This document shows positions 39,130-49,925 of a stretch of 64,000 bases of DNA, piece by piece. The notes beneath the pieces were generated by a model. That model searched no databases. It saw only the letters and a list, made by a program, of their open reading frames with translations, and had not been told where the DNA came from. This DNA is from Acanthochromis polyacanthus (Eukaryota > Chordata > Actinopteri > Pomacentridae), in assembly GCF_021347895.1 (NCBI RefSeq), contig NC_067121.1, positions 15,263,962 through 15,327,961 of the forward strand, written 5' to 3'. The stretch's first letter is position 1. Each line of letters begins with the position of its first letter. A program made the translations under genes and the position numbers.

Positions 39130-42100
39130 TTAGTACAGTCCAAAACCAGGTGCATTTTTTATTCCAAAGTCCATGTCCTTTTGAAACTCTTCATATGTCA
39201 TTGAGAGTGGAATTTCCATTGTGTTGGCACAGGTTCTGCTGCATGGGAAGCGAGACACCCTTTGAAAGACCAGCTTTGGTCTTGGGTTAAACCCAGATGG
39301 GGGCAGTGAACTGAGTCCTGTGGCGAACATCAGGATATCAGCGAGGGAAAGTCCTGTTTGTTTATCTGAAAGAAAAAAAGATTTACAAAAATGTGTTTGA
39401 TTATACCTGTCTTCATAAAGCATTATAGAAATAGGAACAATTGTATGACATGCTGTTGTAATAAACCTTCTGTATCGGGGAGATAGTCTCTCCAGAATGC
39501 GAGTGCTCTGGTCTCCTCTTGGCGTCTTGTGGTGCCTTGTTCACTTAGTTGAACCTCGAAAAGATTCTCCAGTGTTGTGGCTGTTAGTCGTTCAACACTT
39601 GAGCACATAAATGCCTTGAATATGGATGCATGCTGCTCCAAAGCATGAGTCACATTAAGTGCTGAAAGCCCATCCTTGAACCTACAAAATATTTAGAAAG
39701 AAAAAACACTCTAAAATGCTTAGAACAATACAAGTATCAGAGAAGACTGGTAACAGTTTTGCTTAATGTCCCGATTGTCATATGAGTAGGCACATTACCA
39801 TGTATTATCAGTGCCTGTTATGGAAATAGGTCAGTTTGCCTAAATTTGAAATTATCGCTTTAAGCAAACTAATTACTTGACATTTGATACAATTAACTTT
39901 ATGTAAAGTCTTAAAAAAGAATGCATTATTGAAAATGAAGAAAAAAGAGCATTACCTCTGTATTGAGAAATGGTTCCTGTAAATGAAGTACCACTGCATG
40001 AAGTCCTTAGTTATTATCTTCTTGTCCAACACAACCTTCGGGTACCGAAGACAACCAGCTGTCTGCAACAGACTTGAATGTTTGTCGACAACTGCATGCA
40101 GTTCATCCAGTGTTGCTGCAGCGGAAATCTGAGAGACAAATACCATACATTTAAGTGAAATGCCACAAATTTCCCTGAAAGATAAATATGGAAAGAAATC
40201 AAACTATTTCACTGTGTCCGTGCCATAGAATAAGGAGGGGCTTAATTAGGTTATTGTTATGAGAAGGTGCAAACTGGATTTTGCTACAAAGGGTTGGGTT
40301 CACTATTCATGTTAAAAAAAAAGATGGAACAAATACCTAAGAAGAGACGTTTGGTTTAAAAAACAAATTCAGGACTATAGATAGATAGTTGAGGATGTTA
40401 TTGTGTGATAACACTTTGAGCTTTGCTAATTTGACAATATACCTCAAGCAAGGAAGCCCTCATGGTATCATCTGTGATGTCCTCAACCCTTGCTTCAGTA
40501 TCAACAGTTGATTTTCCGTGAGGTGGTCGTAGAGCATTTCTGACAAGAATTTAGGGCCTGGACCGCCATGTACTATTGATGTAGCGATCATCCTCCCAAC
40601 ATAAAAATATTCGTCATCTCTGGCAGCTGTTGATATTTTACCATCCATTAGTGCCACTACAAAAATCAGTTTCAAATTGATATGAAACTGCATACCAGAG
40701 TTAATTTAACTGAATCCTTATGAAGAGCTACAACCGGATGTTGAATTTCCAGAATGAATTCCAAAATTATTTTCAGAAAACAATGTATTTATGTCCGAAA
40801 AAAAGAAAATGTTTACCTGCACAGTCGAATGTGAGAAATTTCCTATCCTCAGGATCATCAAAGATTCTCCTTGATCTAAGGCAGTCCATCAGCAGGGTGA
40901 GGAACTCCCGTTTGGGACCACCAGTGTCCACTGCATCCTCTGTATGCCCCTCATCATCAGTGCATTTAACCAAAATTTCATGTGATGGGTCAAAAGATGG
41001 TCGCTTAAAGCCTCTGAGTGCCCCATCCCATATATTTGCCCTGTTGATGTTGAACCTGTTGTATGATGTATTGTTTATTTTGGAGGCCAGTTCTGAAACA
41101 ATGTCTTCTGCACTCAAACCCTGTGGACTGTAAGAGAATATCAGAGAGATGATTCCCAATAATGAGGCCAAAAGCTATGAGCTATGAGGTAAAAAATATT
41201 ACTACATCACACCTTTCCACTGCAGGGTAATTGATGTAGTCATCTGTGTCAGACTCACTGTCGATAACTACAGGTGCATACACACTGGTGTACATGCTGC
41301 AAGGAAAGAGATCATAGGCTCAACTGTAAAATGCCCAGTTAATTGATGACACTCAATGATACCGAATATAAGGTACATTGTTACATTTCCCAGAAATAAA
41401 ACAAAAATGTGTTTGGTGGAGTTCTCAGATTATTTTCAGATTATCTATATTTACTGGACACACACTAACCAAACATGTTAAGGTTTCAAATGTCCACCAG
41501 CTTACCTATAGCAGGTATTTAGATTCTGTTCCTTAGCAGTTGGCTGCCGTCCATCCTAATTAAAAATAATTTAAAGGTATTTAAGTTTTTTTAAAACAAT
41601 CAGTACTATTGAATAGTATCTTTCAAAACTTACTTGATGAGATTCTGGTTGTTGGCATGTGGAGGGTCTAGGAATAACAAATAATGCATTAATTTCCCTG
41701 CTCCATAACTGATGTTTTGTTTATAAAGCATAAACATGACTTGACGGAGGCAGTTTTTACCCCTGCAAAAGGTCTCCCATTTTTGGGGTGCTCACGTTAT
41801 CTGGAATGTCCCAGACCTGCATACAAAACATAATATAAACAAATATAATATATATATATATATATAATATATAATTATTACAACATAATATATGGACAAG
41901 TTGTGACCTGTACATTCACCTAAAGCGCACTGCAACTTATTAGCTATGTGTGTCATAATGTTACGTAATTATGGATTATTATTTCATAGTGTGGTGACTA
42001 TGCAGGTCACTACTTGTCCACAAGAGCATTTTAAATGAAACCGACTCATAGCTTCCACTACATTCGGCTTTCCAAACCGCCCCCTTGGATCTCAAAACTG

Positions 42101-44235
42101 ATAGATAAAGTTAATGTACCTAGCAATAGAGCTCCGGGAGATGACGTCACACAATCCTGGCATGCAACAGTCGAAATCAAAACACCGCCATATTGGCAGG
42201 AAGGCACGCTGTTTAAACTACTGCCAGCTAACTCCTAAACGTTCTTCAGCGTCGACATCAGAGATATGGTGGACAGTTGTTGGGTTAGGGTTAGGGTTAG
42301 GGTTAGAACAGCCAGATGCCAGAACAGCCGAGGACGAGCAAAGGGGAGAGCATTTTATTGGATTCCCAAAGATCCTGAAAGACGACAGAGGTGGATCACT
42401 GCCATAAAACGCGCAAGAAGCGAGCAGAAGAAAACGGAGCAGTGGGAAACCGCAGGCAACGCATTCTGCTTATGTAGCGACCACTTTGTATCAGGTACAG
42501 AATCCGTTTCCTAAGCTTTATATCTGATTGCGTAATTTCTGCTCGCTGCTCATGCGAATTTAATAGGACAAAGCTACACTTACCCTCCCAGTGACGACAG
42601 CGATATCCTTCGCAGGAAGACTCCAGATCTGAATCCTAGTGACAAAGTTAGCCTGTGTCCATTTATACCCCTCAAGGCTTTTATACGCTTTAAGAGATTC
42701 ACCGGAGTAGGATGAAGGAAAATTTATCAGGTAATTGTAGATGTCAGGGTACCGCAGGTCTGGTAAAAGGTCCGCTCTGACCGCCTCAAGATTCTTAAAT
42801 AAGATACCGGGGGCATGATATGGATCGGATATGTTTAGTTTGTCCAGTTTGTTTGTATATTTTATAATATCGTCTGATTTAAAATGAAAAGTAAACTCAG
42901 ACGGCGTAAATTTTCTACCAGCGCCATTCATTTTGAAGCGGAGTTTCCTGCCAACATGGCGGCGTAAACAAACGGAGTCACGTGACGTCCGGAGCTCTAT
43001 AGGCAGGTTTGCCAAAATGTTGAACTGTCGCTTTAACATGTATGCACTTACTACAGTGTCAGAGAGATCCGTTTCCACAGACGGCAAGTTGACATGGACC
43101 ACACTGTCATCACTAGAAGACTGCCCAGTACAACCTTTGAAAAAAACACATTTAAACAAAAATTAACATTATGATTTCAGTAATTGGCAGAATTTACTTG
43201 CACAGATAAGATGTAAGTGGAAAGACTCTAAAAATCAAACTATGAATAAATTACAAAATGGTACACTTACAACTGGTTTCAAAATCCTCTGCAGTGCATA
43301 TGTATAGTGTTATTTTCTGGTACGCCTTCCCTATTGCGTCCTTGTACTTCTGGACAGTGAAAGGCTCATCTGTTCCTGGGATGTTTGTCACTTGTCTGCC
43401 ATCAGGGTACAACAAAAAATGGACAACATCTTGCATGTCCTGGTTAAAATCTGTCTGTTTTTTAACAGCAGCAGCCAATAGCTTCTCTGATGACCACTGA
43501 GGCTGAATGTCAAGAGGGAGTGATTTCCCTCTTACAGGTTTTAGGGAGTCACCAGTCAACCTCATAACTCCAACATTAATCTGCAAATTAAAAAATAACA
43601 TTAAGTAAAATCAAAATTGATACAACATGACTATTCGATATGATTGGTCACCTAAAAGGTTGAGAGGTAATCTGAACAAACTATGCAACAACCTATGTAA
43701 TGTTAACAACAGTTCATACCTTCACAGATTTCTGTGTCTTTTCACTCCGAGAGGCCTGATGCTTCTTTGAAAAGAAAGACTTTCTCTCCCTTTCTTTAAC
43801 TGCCCTAAACTGCATAAATCTCTCCATGCTTGAATTTCCCTCTGGGAAAGAAAACAAAGTACTTACATACTGATGTTTTTATTGACTTTACATTTAATTA
43901 TGTTTAAATAAAATTACTTTCTGTAGGACATTTTAGTACACCTAAAATGCCAGTTACTGAACCAAGATAGTGATATTTAGAAGTGATTTTGTATACAAAA
44001 ACATGATCTGAACATTTCAAGCCCACTTATAATCATTTTGTGTTACAAAATCCTGAATCTGTTTACCTGCACTGGTGCTGGGTTGTGCAAAATCAACTTG
44101 TGCATCAGTAGATGCACAAGTTGATTTTGCAGGTGTCTCCACTTTGACATGCTTTAAAAAAGTTATATTTTTGCCACATGCACAGCAAAAGGCATCGGAA
44201 GCTCCAAGCACAGATCCACAGAATGGACAGTACAT
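39130..44235 (-). CDS. HECT-type E3 ubiquitin ligase carried by the transposon, 13 exons, one frameshift
   Basis: Exons (minus order): 44235-44067, 43841-43720, 43580-43271, 43134-43052, 41816-41761, 41667-41634, 41555-41506, 41296-41213, 41127-40817, 40656-40443, 40128-39956, 39681-39467, 39365-39130, for about 685 codons. Exon 1 is a zinc ribbon ([11 protein letters not shown] ... FCCACGKN) like that of the transposase. Exon 3 resembles a ubiquitin-like or linker domain ([17 protein letters not shown]). The HECT domain follows ([40 protein letters not shown]) and ends [20 protein letters not shown]. Its Cys codon (39229-39231) is the expected ubiquitin-thioester residue. It most resembles the G2E3-like HECT proteins abundant in fish. 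Phases agree at every junction except exon 10, which is 214 nt where 215 is required; one base is missing near 40516, so this copy probably encodes a truncated protein. Confidence 0.85.
42266..42494 (+). pseudogene. THAP-domain first exon disturbed by a telomere-like repeat
   Basis: After an ATG the frame reads MVDSCWV, then VR repeats caused by four ttaggg-like units (42280-42306). It shifts to a frame with [31 protein letters not shown] and [11 protein letters not shown]. The last pieces are the THAP signature (FYxIP-like strand, Trp, C-x2-H with F), and a donor ag|gtacag follows at 42494. The N-terminal Cys spacing is broken by the hexamer repeat. This is the first exon of an ISL2EU-type transposase whose remaining exons have been deleted. 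Confidence 0.6.
42590..42932 (-). pseudogene. First exon of an ISL2EU-associated YqaJ-type protein
   Basis: The minus-strand frame starts [20 protein letters not shown] and continues with [40 protein letters not shown] and [20 protein letters not shown]. It ends at a donor ggg|gtaagt-like site near 42586. This is the conserved N-terminal region found in fish proteins whose downstream part is a YqaJ exonuclease domain, many of them carried by ISL2EU transposons. The nuclease itself is not in the window. The exon reads open but is orphaned. Confidence 0.6.
44087..44130. repeat. Perfect 20-bp palindrome inside the HECT gene's first exon
   Basis: Positions 44087-44106 and 44111-44130 are exact reverse complements around agta. 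The palindrome lies in coding sequence and is translated as part of the Ala/Ser/Thr-rich linker after the zinc ribbon. Confidence 0.95.
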
Positions 44236-44333
44236 CTACAAAAGAAAAAAGACATGTTTTAGGTATGGAGAACTGTAATAAGGGAATCTCTAATAAATTT
44301 AGCTTATTTCTCAGGCTAATGTGCTGCCTTGCA

Positions 44334-44873
44334 ACGTCTGGTGTAACACACAATAAAATAAACGCCTCGTATGTGCAGCATTATATGTAGTGATACAAAC
44401 ATAATCATAATAAATATACTCAAATGAAAGTCACATTACCGTTCGCGTTGTATTTTTATGCACAGTTGTTCACTCAAAGACACTGGTTCAGGCAGCTGTC
44501 CGGTCCTGTCTCTCTCTCCATCCCATCTGTTACGCCGGGAGCACCCCCTGCTGGTTTGGATCAGTTCCGTTCGTAGTGACCGGTAATGCAGCGTTTTTCA
44601 TTGGAAGATCGTTTCTTGGTTTTGAAATCGTTTTTTAGTTTGCAGATCGTTTTTTGATTTGGAGATCGTTTTCTCCTTTGCATCGTTCCTCTTTCAGCAG
44701 CGCGTTTTGTTTTTTTCAGCACGTTATTTCATTTGCACCACGATCCTCTTTTGTACCTCGTTTAGACCTGTGTTTGAGTTTGTGATTTTGCATCGTTTCT
44801 GTACTTGAAGCTGTTTTCCTAAACTGAGGAGTTTTGGTAAGTTGCAGATCGTTGGCCCCTGTCGGCCACCGTA
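44334..44873 (-). repeat. Right TIR of the 8.6-kb transposon, with leader exon
   Basis: It is the inverse of 36252-36813, lacking about two or three of the 20-bp subrepeats and with small local differences. The same gcgaacg|gtaatg donor appears on the minus strand (GT at 44439-44438). An acceptor ttgtag lies immediately before the HECT ATG at 44235. This again suggests a TIR-borne promoter and leader exon. Confidence 0.6.
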
Positions 44874-44879
44874 AAAAAC

Positions 44880-45448
44880 AGACTGAAGATATGTATTATA
44901 AAATTCTACATTTTTAGGATGTAAATCACATTTTAAAGTTAAACATTTTAACTATTAGGATTCCCCACAGAACTTCCTCAGCTGACTATTTACAGAATTA
45001 TTTCTTGTTTTTGAAGTTATCTGAAATCTTACATTTATGATATCTTGTTATAAATTATAGAAAAATCAAACCCTAAATGTACATTTTGAATATTTTTCTT
45101 TTTTTAGTTTGAGAAAAAATGTGTTTTGGAAGTAAAATATCCTGAAATCTCAAAACTCACCAGTGCCTATAAAAAACATTTTCCTGTTGTTTCCTGGTCT
45201 TAGAGAAATTGACCTTTATTTGAAAACTATTTACATGCTGGTAAAAGTTAGCCATCAAGGACAATGAGATCACAAAGTCATTACACATGAGTTGTCATCA
45301 CATATAGACTGCAGTTATTTGTAAAAGGAAAGAGCTTTTGAGTGAGAAGAGCTCTTTAGCTAATGGGAACTGCATTCAACAGACATCCACACAAAGCAGT
45401 TACCAAGAACAAGACACAAGAAACACAATCACCAACAAAGCAGCTCAC
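44880..45448 (-). other. insr intron 9, 5' part
   Basis: AT-rich intronic DNA between the transposon and exon 9, no recognised element. Confidence 0.5.
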
Positions 45449-45616
45449 CCTTTTGACAGTAGTCAAACTTGTACAGCTCACTGGCCTCGGGCTGGCGCTG
45501 GCAGAAGACCAGGTAGTGAGTGATGTTGCCATTGGGGTCATTGGGAGGTTTCCACTTGAGGATGATCTGGGAGGAAGAGTTGGACGAGGAAATGGGGTCC
45601 AGTGGGACTGAGGGTT
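45449..45616 (-). CDS. insr: Insulin receptor exon 9 (FnIII region of the alpha chain)
   Basis: This 168-bp exon, the human length, encodes [56 protein letters not shown]. The [18 protein letters not shown] run is the B-C-C' part of a fibronectin type III domain, with N-S-S and N-I-T sequons. Splice sites are cgcag|aaccc and aagg|gtgagc. It is the most 5' insr exon found in the window, because nothing resembling exons 1-8 appears between here and 64000. Confidence 0.94.
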
Positions 45617-46121
45617 CTGCGGAGACATTGCAGAAAAAGGAGGAACATTTAATGCTAAGCAAGGGGTGAAGCAATTAATAAAATGTGACAATATACGTCA
45701 AAGACTTATGGATGGAAACAAAACACATTAGCTATGCTTACCATGCTACACAATACACTACAGACCAAAAATTTGGAGCAAGATCAAATTTGTACAAAAA
45801 AAAAACAGTTTCATGGCCAACATTGTTACAAAATAAACATGACTTATTATATTAAGTGTCACTCAAAAGAATACATTTTTACTGTAACTATCAGGTAATT
45901 GTATCTGTACTCCTGTTTCTTTACTTGGCCGTTTCTTTCCAGCCATGTCTGTAGTAGTTATAGAGATACCAGGCCACTACAGCAACAACAGCAGTCAGGA
46001 GCAGAGCTACCAGGCCACTGCAGAAACAACAGCAGCCAGGAGCAGAGCCATCAGGCTGCTGCAGCGGCAGCAGCCAGGAGCAGACCCACCGGGCTGCTAA
46101 AGCAGCACACAAGGGTGTCAA

Positions 46122-46691
46122 ATGGGACCAAAGAAGGTGAGCACAATTACAGAAGATGAAGTTGAGGAAATTAAGAAATCTCTTAATTTTATGTCGGAGG
46201 AGATCTGTAATATTTCAAAGCAGCAGAAGATTATAATAGATTTGATGGATGAAATTAAAGAACTCAAAAAACAAAATGCTGAAAAGGACAAAAGAATTAC
46301 TGCACTAGAGTGTAGAGTTGCAGATCTGGAACAATACTCAAGGATGAATGACATTATAATTAGTGGCCTGGAAACTAAGCCCAGGTCATACACAAGGGCA
46401 GTCCGAGCAGAAGGAGAGCCCACTGAACCTGATCGAGACTCCCTTGAGCAGCAGTTAGTTAACTTTTTTGATACTAAGGGGATAAAAGTGGATAGACGGG
46501 ATACTGAAACATGCCATGTCCTGCCAACAAAAAACAAAAGCATGAAACCTTCTATTGTATTACGCTTTGCAAGCAGAAAACAGAAATTGGAATTGCTGAA
46601 ACAAGGGAAAAAGTTGAGAGGAACAAATGTCTATATTAATGATAATCTGACAAAAAAAAAGCCGACATTGCCAGACAAGCAAGACTCATGA
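46122..46691 (+). pseudogene. LINE ORF1, RNA-binding protein
   Basis: This 189-codon frame opens MGPKKVSTITEDEVEEIKKS and has a coiled coil over about residues 40-75 (IKELKKQNAEKDKRITALEC, LEQYSR). An RRM-like segment follows (NDIIISGLETK, then VLRFASRKQKLELLKQGKKL). This is the usual ORF1 architecture of jockey/CR1-group LINEs. A stop after PDKQDS interrupts the C-terminal extension, which continues in another frame to about 46840. Confidence 0.7.
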
Positions 46692-46873
46692 GAAAACAAG
46701 GTTTGCTACAGTCAACATGGACATATAACTGTAAAGTATTCATAAAATTGAATGGCCCACCAGAGGAGGCCAAAATACTGTCCATAAAAGAGATCACTGA
46801 GCTGGAAAAGTATCAAAGAAACCAAAACAGAGATCAGTAAAAAATATTCAAACATATACAGAAAAACGAAATC

Positions 46874-49016
46874 ATGATACAGCCATATCAACCCATGACA
46901 AGTATTAACACCTGCAACAGACCTCAAGCTGGAGTCTGTGATAACCTCCTACCCCAAATAGAATTTGAATCTCTTGGACTAAAGACTTTTCAATTCACTG
47001 AATATAAAGAACATGACAAGGAGAATGATTTTGACCCTGAGAATAATTTTTACAACAACACACAGAACAACTGTGAATATTATACTGACGAACAGTTTAA
47101 CAGTAATATAATAACAACAGAAAGAATATCAATTATACATTTCAATACTCAAAGTCTGAAATCAAACCTTTCAAAAATTAAATACTGTCTAAGACAGTTA
47201 AACAAACAATTTATGGCAATTGCTATTTCGGAGACCTGGCTTAGCCCGGAGCAAACAGCTACTGCTGATATAGAAGGATATGAAATGTTTTCTGTCAATA
47301 GGAAAAAAGAAAAGGTGGTGGAGTTGCTCTGTACATTAACAAAAACTGGAGATGTAAAAATATGGAAAGTATGTCATTGGTTGTAGATAATATGGAATGT
47401 GTAACAGTGGAAGTAGAAGTAGAAAAAGGTAAAAAAAAAAAAAAAATTAGCAGTGTATACAGAACTCCAGGGTCATGCATAGACACATTTAGGGATCAGA
47501 TGGTTAGTATGTATGACAGAGTAAATAATAAGAAAATGTTATTTGTCTGTGGGAACTTTAATATTGATCTCTTAAATCCACAGGACCAAAGAAACACATC
47601 TGAATTCATAAATTTAATGTATAGTTTAGGTCTATACCCCTCTATAACACGTCCATCTAGAATCACAACACAGAGTGCTACATTAACAGACAACATTTTT
47701 ACAAATGTAATTAAAAAAGAAGTCAATAGTGGATTGACTGTAAATGACATAACTGACCATCTGCCAGTGTTTGCAGTTATACAGAACCACAGTAGTGAAA
47801 AGATACGGGCTGTAGAGTACAAAACGATAAGACATAAAACTGAGCACGCAATTAACTCATTTAAAGCTGCTGTCCGGAGTTTGAATCGCAGCGTCTCCCA
47901 GAACACTGGTGGTCCCACCCTCCCTCCCTCTGATTTCGCCCCTTTATTTGTGCACGCGCGCAGTACATGAGAGGAGTGCCCGGAGTGCTGCAGCATCTCG
48001 CCTGTTTTGCTGTTTTCCCCTCTTCTACATTTAGTACATTTAGTAAATAATAAAGGAATTAAGTTAGAATGCTGTATTGAGTCTAACTTGTCCTAATACC
48101 AAAATAACATGAATCTGCTAGGACGAACTAGTAAAGTTTCAATATGTGATTACACTCGTGTATCCCTCTCGATGACATTGTTTATCAAACTTAGTGCATT
48201 TACGCGTGTATATGTGTTACGTTGTTTATTTATTTCTATCTAGAGTTCAGAATTGCATGACTCCTCTGACGAAGAGTATGCCCCAGACGCCCCAACATCT
48301 TCCTCCAGAGGTCGGGCATCTAAACGAAGCCGTCAGGCGGGCTATGGAGGGCCGTGGTCGGGGAGCGACGCGAGCACCCCGAGCCAAAAAACGTCCTGCA
48401 GACTCTTGGCCTGACAAGCCGTGGGATTGGTAACTTTTCTGGAAGTTGCTGAGCCCTGATGCTCTCTCCTCCACAAGCAAAACAAATGTGCGCGCGATTG
48501 CGTAGTGCGTAGCTCGCCCACCTCTGCATGGGGTTGCTTGCTGTGCGCGTAACCGTTGATTGACAGCATGACAAAGCTGAAGCTCGAACTTGATTGGTCG
48601 GCAGTAACCGGCGCTTTTTGGAATAACATGGGGGTCTATGAGAGGAAGGCGGAGCTCAGGAATAAATTTTCATATCGCATTATTCTAACTTTATATTATA
48701 GTATCGAACTAGACTAACACATTTAAGCTTTGTTAAAAAATGATACATAAATTGAAAACAAACGGAAACTCCGGACAGCAGCTTTAAATTAGATCTCATG
48801 AGCCACGACTGGGGTAAAGTCTATGTGGAAGATGTTGACGAAACATATGATACATTTCTGTCCATAATAACTGCTCTGTATGATAAACACTGTCCTCTGG
48901 TAACAAAAGTAGTAAACCAGAAAGCTGCTGAAAAACCTTGGCTTACAAACGGTATATTAAGTTCATGTAAAAAAAACAAAAAACAAAACAATTATTATAT
49001 AAAGAGTTTTTAAAGA
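46874..49016 (+). pseudogene. LINE ORF2, endonuclease domain (interrupted)
   Basis: Frames 46874-47386 and 47362-47970 encode IIHFNTQSLKSNLSKIKYCL, AIAISETWLSPEQ (catalytic Glu region), SSVYRTPG, VCGNFNIDLLNPQ (Asp/Asn pair) and DNIFT ... DHLPVFAVIQNH (final His box). A frameshift separates them near 47370 at an A-rich run. After the 919-bp insertion the same protein continues at 48798 (VDETYDTFLSIITALYDKHC). The enzyme would nick target DNA for retrotransposition, but this copy is dead. Confidence 0.75.
47865..48783. mobile_element. TTAA-target non-autonomous DNA transposon (919 bp)
   Basis: The ends are agctgctgtccggagttt and its inverse, between TTAA at 47861-47864 and 48784-48787. A 6-bp tttaaa reading of the TSD is equally possible because of the palindrome. 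Inside at 48240-48430 is a coding-like stretch with SSDEEYAPDAPTSSSRG after an acceptor-like tctag, suggestive of an acidic N-terminal transposase exon. The interior is otherwise non-coding. piggyBac is the best guess. Confidence 0.75.
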
Positions 49017-49925
49017 AGAGAACAAATGAAGCAGAATTGAAATATAAGACATACAAAAATAAGCTGACAAGGATTATAAGAGACAGCAAAAAGATGTATT
49101 ACAGTAAATTACTGGAAAAAAAACAATGATAACATCAGCAGGGCTTAAAGTGAGAAAAAATCGTGAGCCTTAACTTCTAAGATCCAATTTATAGTGTCAA
49201 TAAACATATTTAAATGTGTTTTAAAACTCACTAAAACACAATGTATATGAGATTCTATTAATTCAGAGCAAATATGAGGTCATCTGGTGGAAATAATGTC
49301 CATTATGATCCCACTATTTTATTGTTGCTCAAATGTAAAACCTTACTTGGCCAAAACTTAAGGCATTTTAGAAAGTGCCCCAAGTCTGATTTTTTTTGTG
49401 TTGATGTTTCAATACCACATCACTATAATTGCAAAGATTTATTTTAGTGTAAAGGGGAAAAATCATGAAAATCAAGTACATATATTATTAATAACTTTTA
49501 ATAATTTTTATCTCTTCAGTAGATTTAACAAGAACTCAAAACAACACCAACCACAACCAAACTGCTACAAAACTATGCTGCTTTCCTTCATAAGGCACAA
49601 TTTTTAGTGACAACATTATCTCAAGTGTCAGTCTCAAGAGAATATTAAGTGGTTGGAGAATACTGTTTGAAAAAGTCATTTCTTTTTTCTTTTTTGCTTT
49701 GTTTGTGAATTTTCTGAACATTTTCTTTTTAACATGTTCAAAATGTTGTTTGTTGAAATAAATTGCAAAACACAGACAACAGAATTAACTTGTTTAATAT
49801 TCTCTGGAACACTACAAGAGAATAAATTGTCATATGTCACTTGCTATACCAACTTTGTATTTAAGCAGGTAATAAAAGTACTAGTATTAACTCTTACATG
49901 CAATTTTAGTTATTGCCTCACAATA

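Larger units (their letters stand above)
41921..43035. mobile_element. ISL2EU-like, internally deleted element in the HECT gene intron 4
   Basis: Imperfect inverted ends taaagcgcactgcaactta (41921) and, inverted, aaagcgacagttcaacat (43035) are followed by matching subterminal words on both sides (agctccgg, gacgtcac, cgccat.ttggcaggaa). A THAP first exon faces right from the left end, and a first exon of a YqaJ-type partner protein faces left from the right end. All internal sequence is gone. ISL2EU transposons encode THAP-type transposases and YqaJ nucleases, which supports the assignment. The boundaries are estimates. Confidence 0.6.
36252..44873. mobile_element. Complete 8622-bp DNA transposon carrying a DDE transposase and a HECT ubiquitin ligase
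   Basis: Both ends read tacggtggccgacaggggcc inward. The 6-bp aaaaac flanks the element at 36246-36251 and 44874-44879. The TIRs are long (36252-36813 and 44334-44873) and highly similar, with a few missing subrepeats on the right. Two spliced genes converge inside, with stops 223 bp apart: a plus-strand integrase-like transposase (37045-38907) and a minus-strand HECT E3 ligase (44235-39130). The nearest named group I can recall is IS3EU of Repbase (integrase-like DDE, TAY ends, about 6-bp TSD), but that match is from memory. Confidence 0.9.

Noticed and set aside
42280..42306. Interstitial telomere or chromosome end
   Set aside because: Only four units, inside a transposon exon; more likely slippage or a repair scar.
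39130..44235. HECT E3 ligase as an ordinary host gene nested in insr
   Set aside because: It lies wholly between transposon TIRs with a perfect TSD, begins with a zinc ribbon shared with the transposase, and carries a frameshift. It is better described as transposon-borne.
45899..46159. Gln/Ala-rich ORF
   Set aside because: It translates the GC-rich tandem units in the 5' region of the LINE, not a protein gene.
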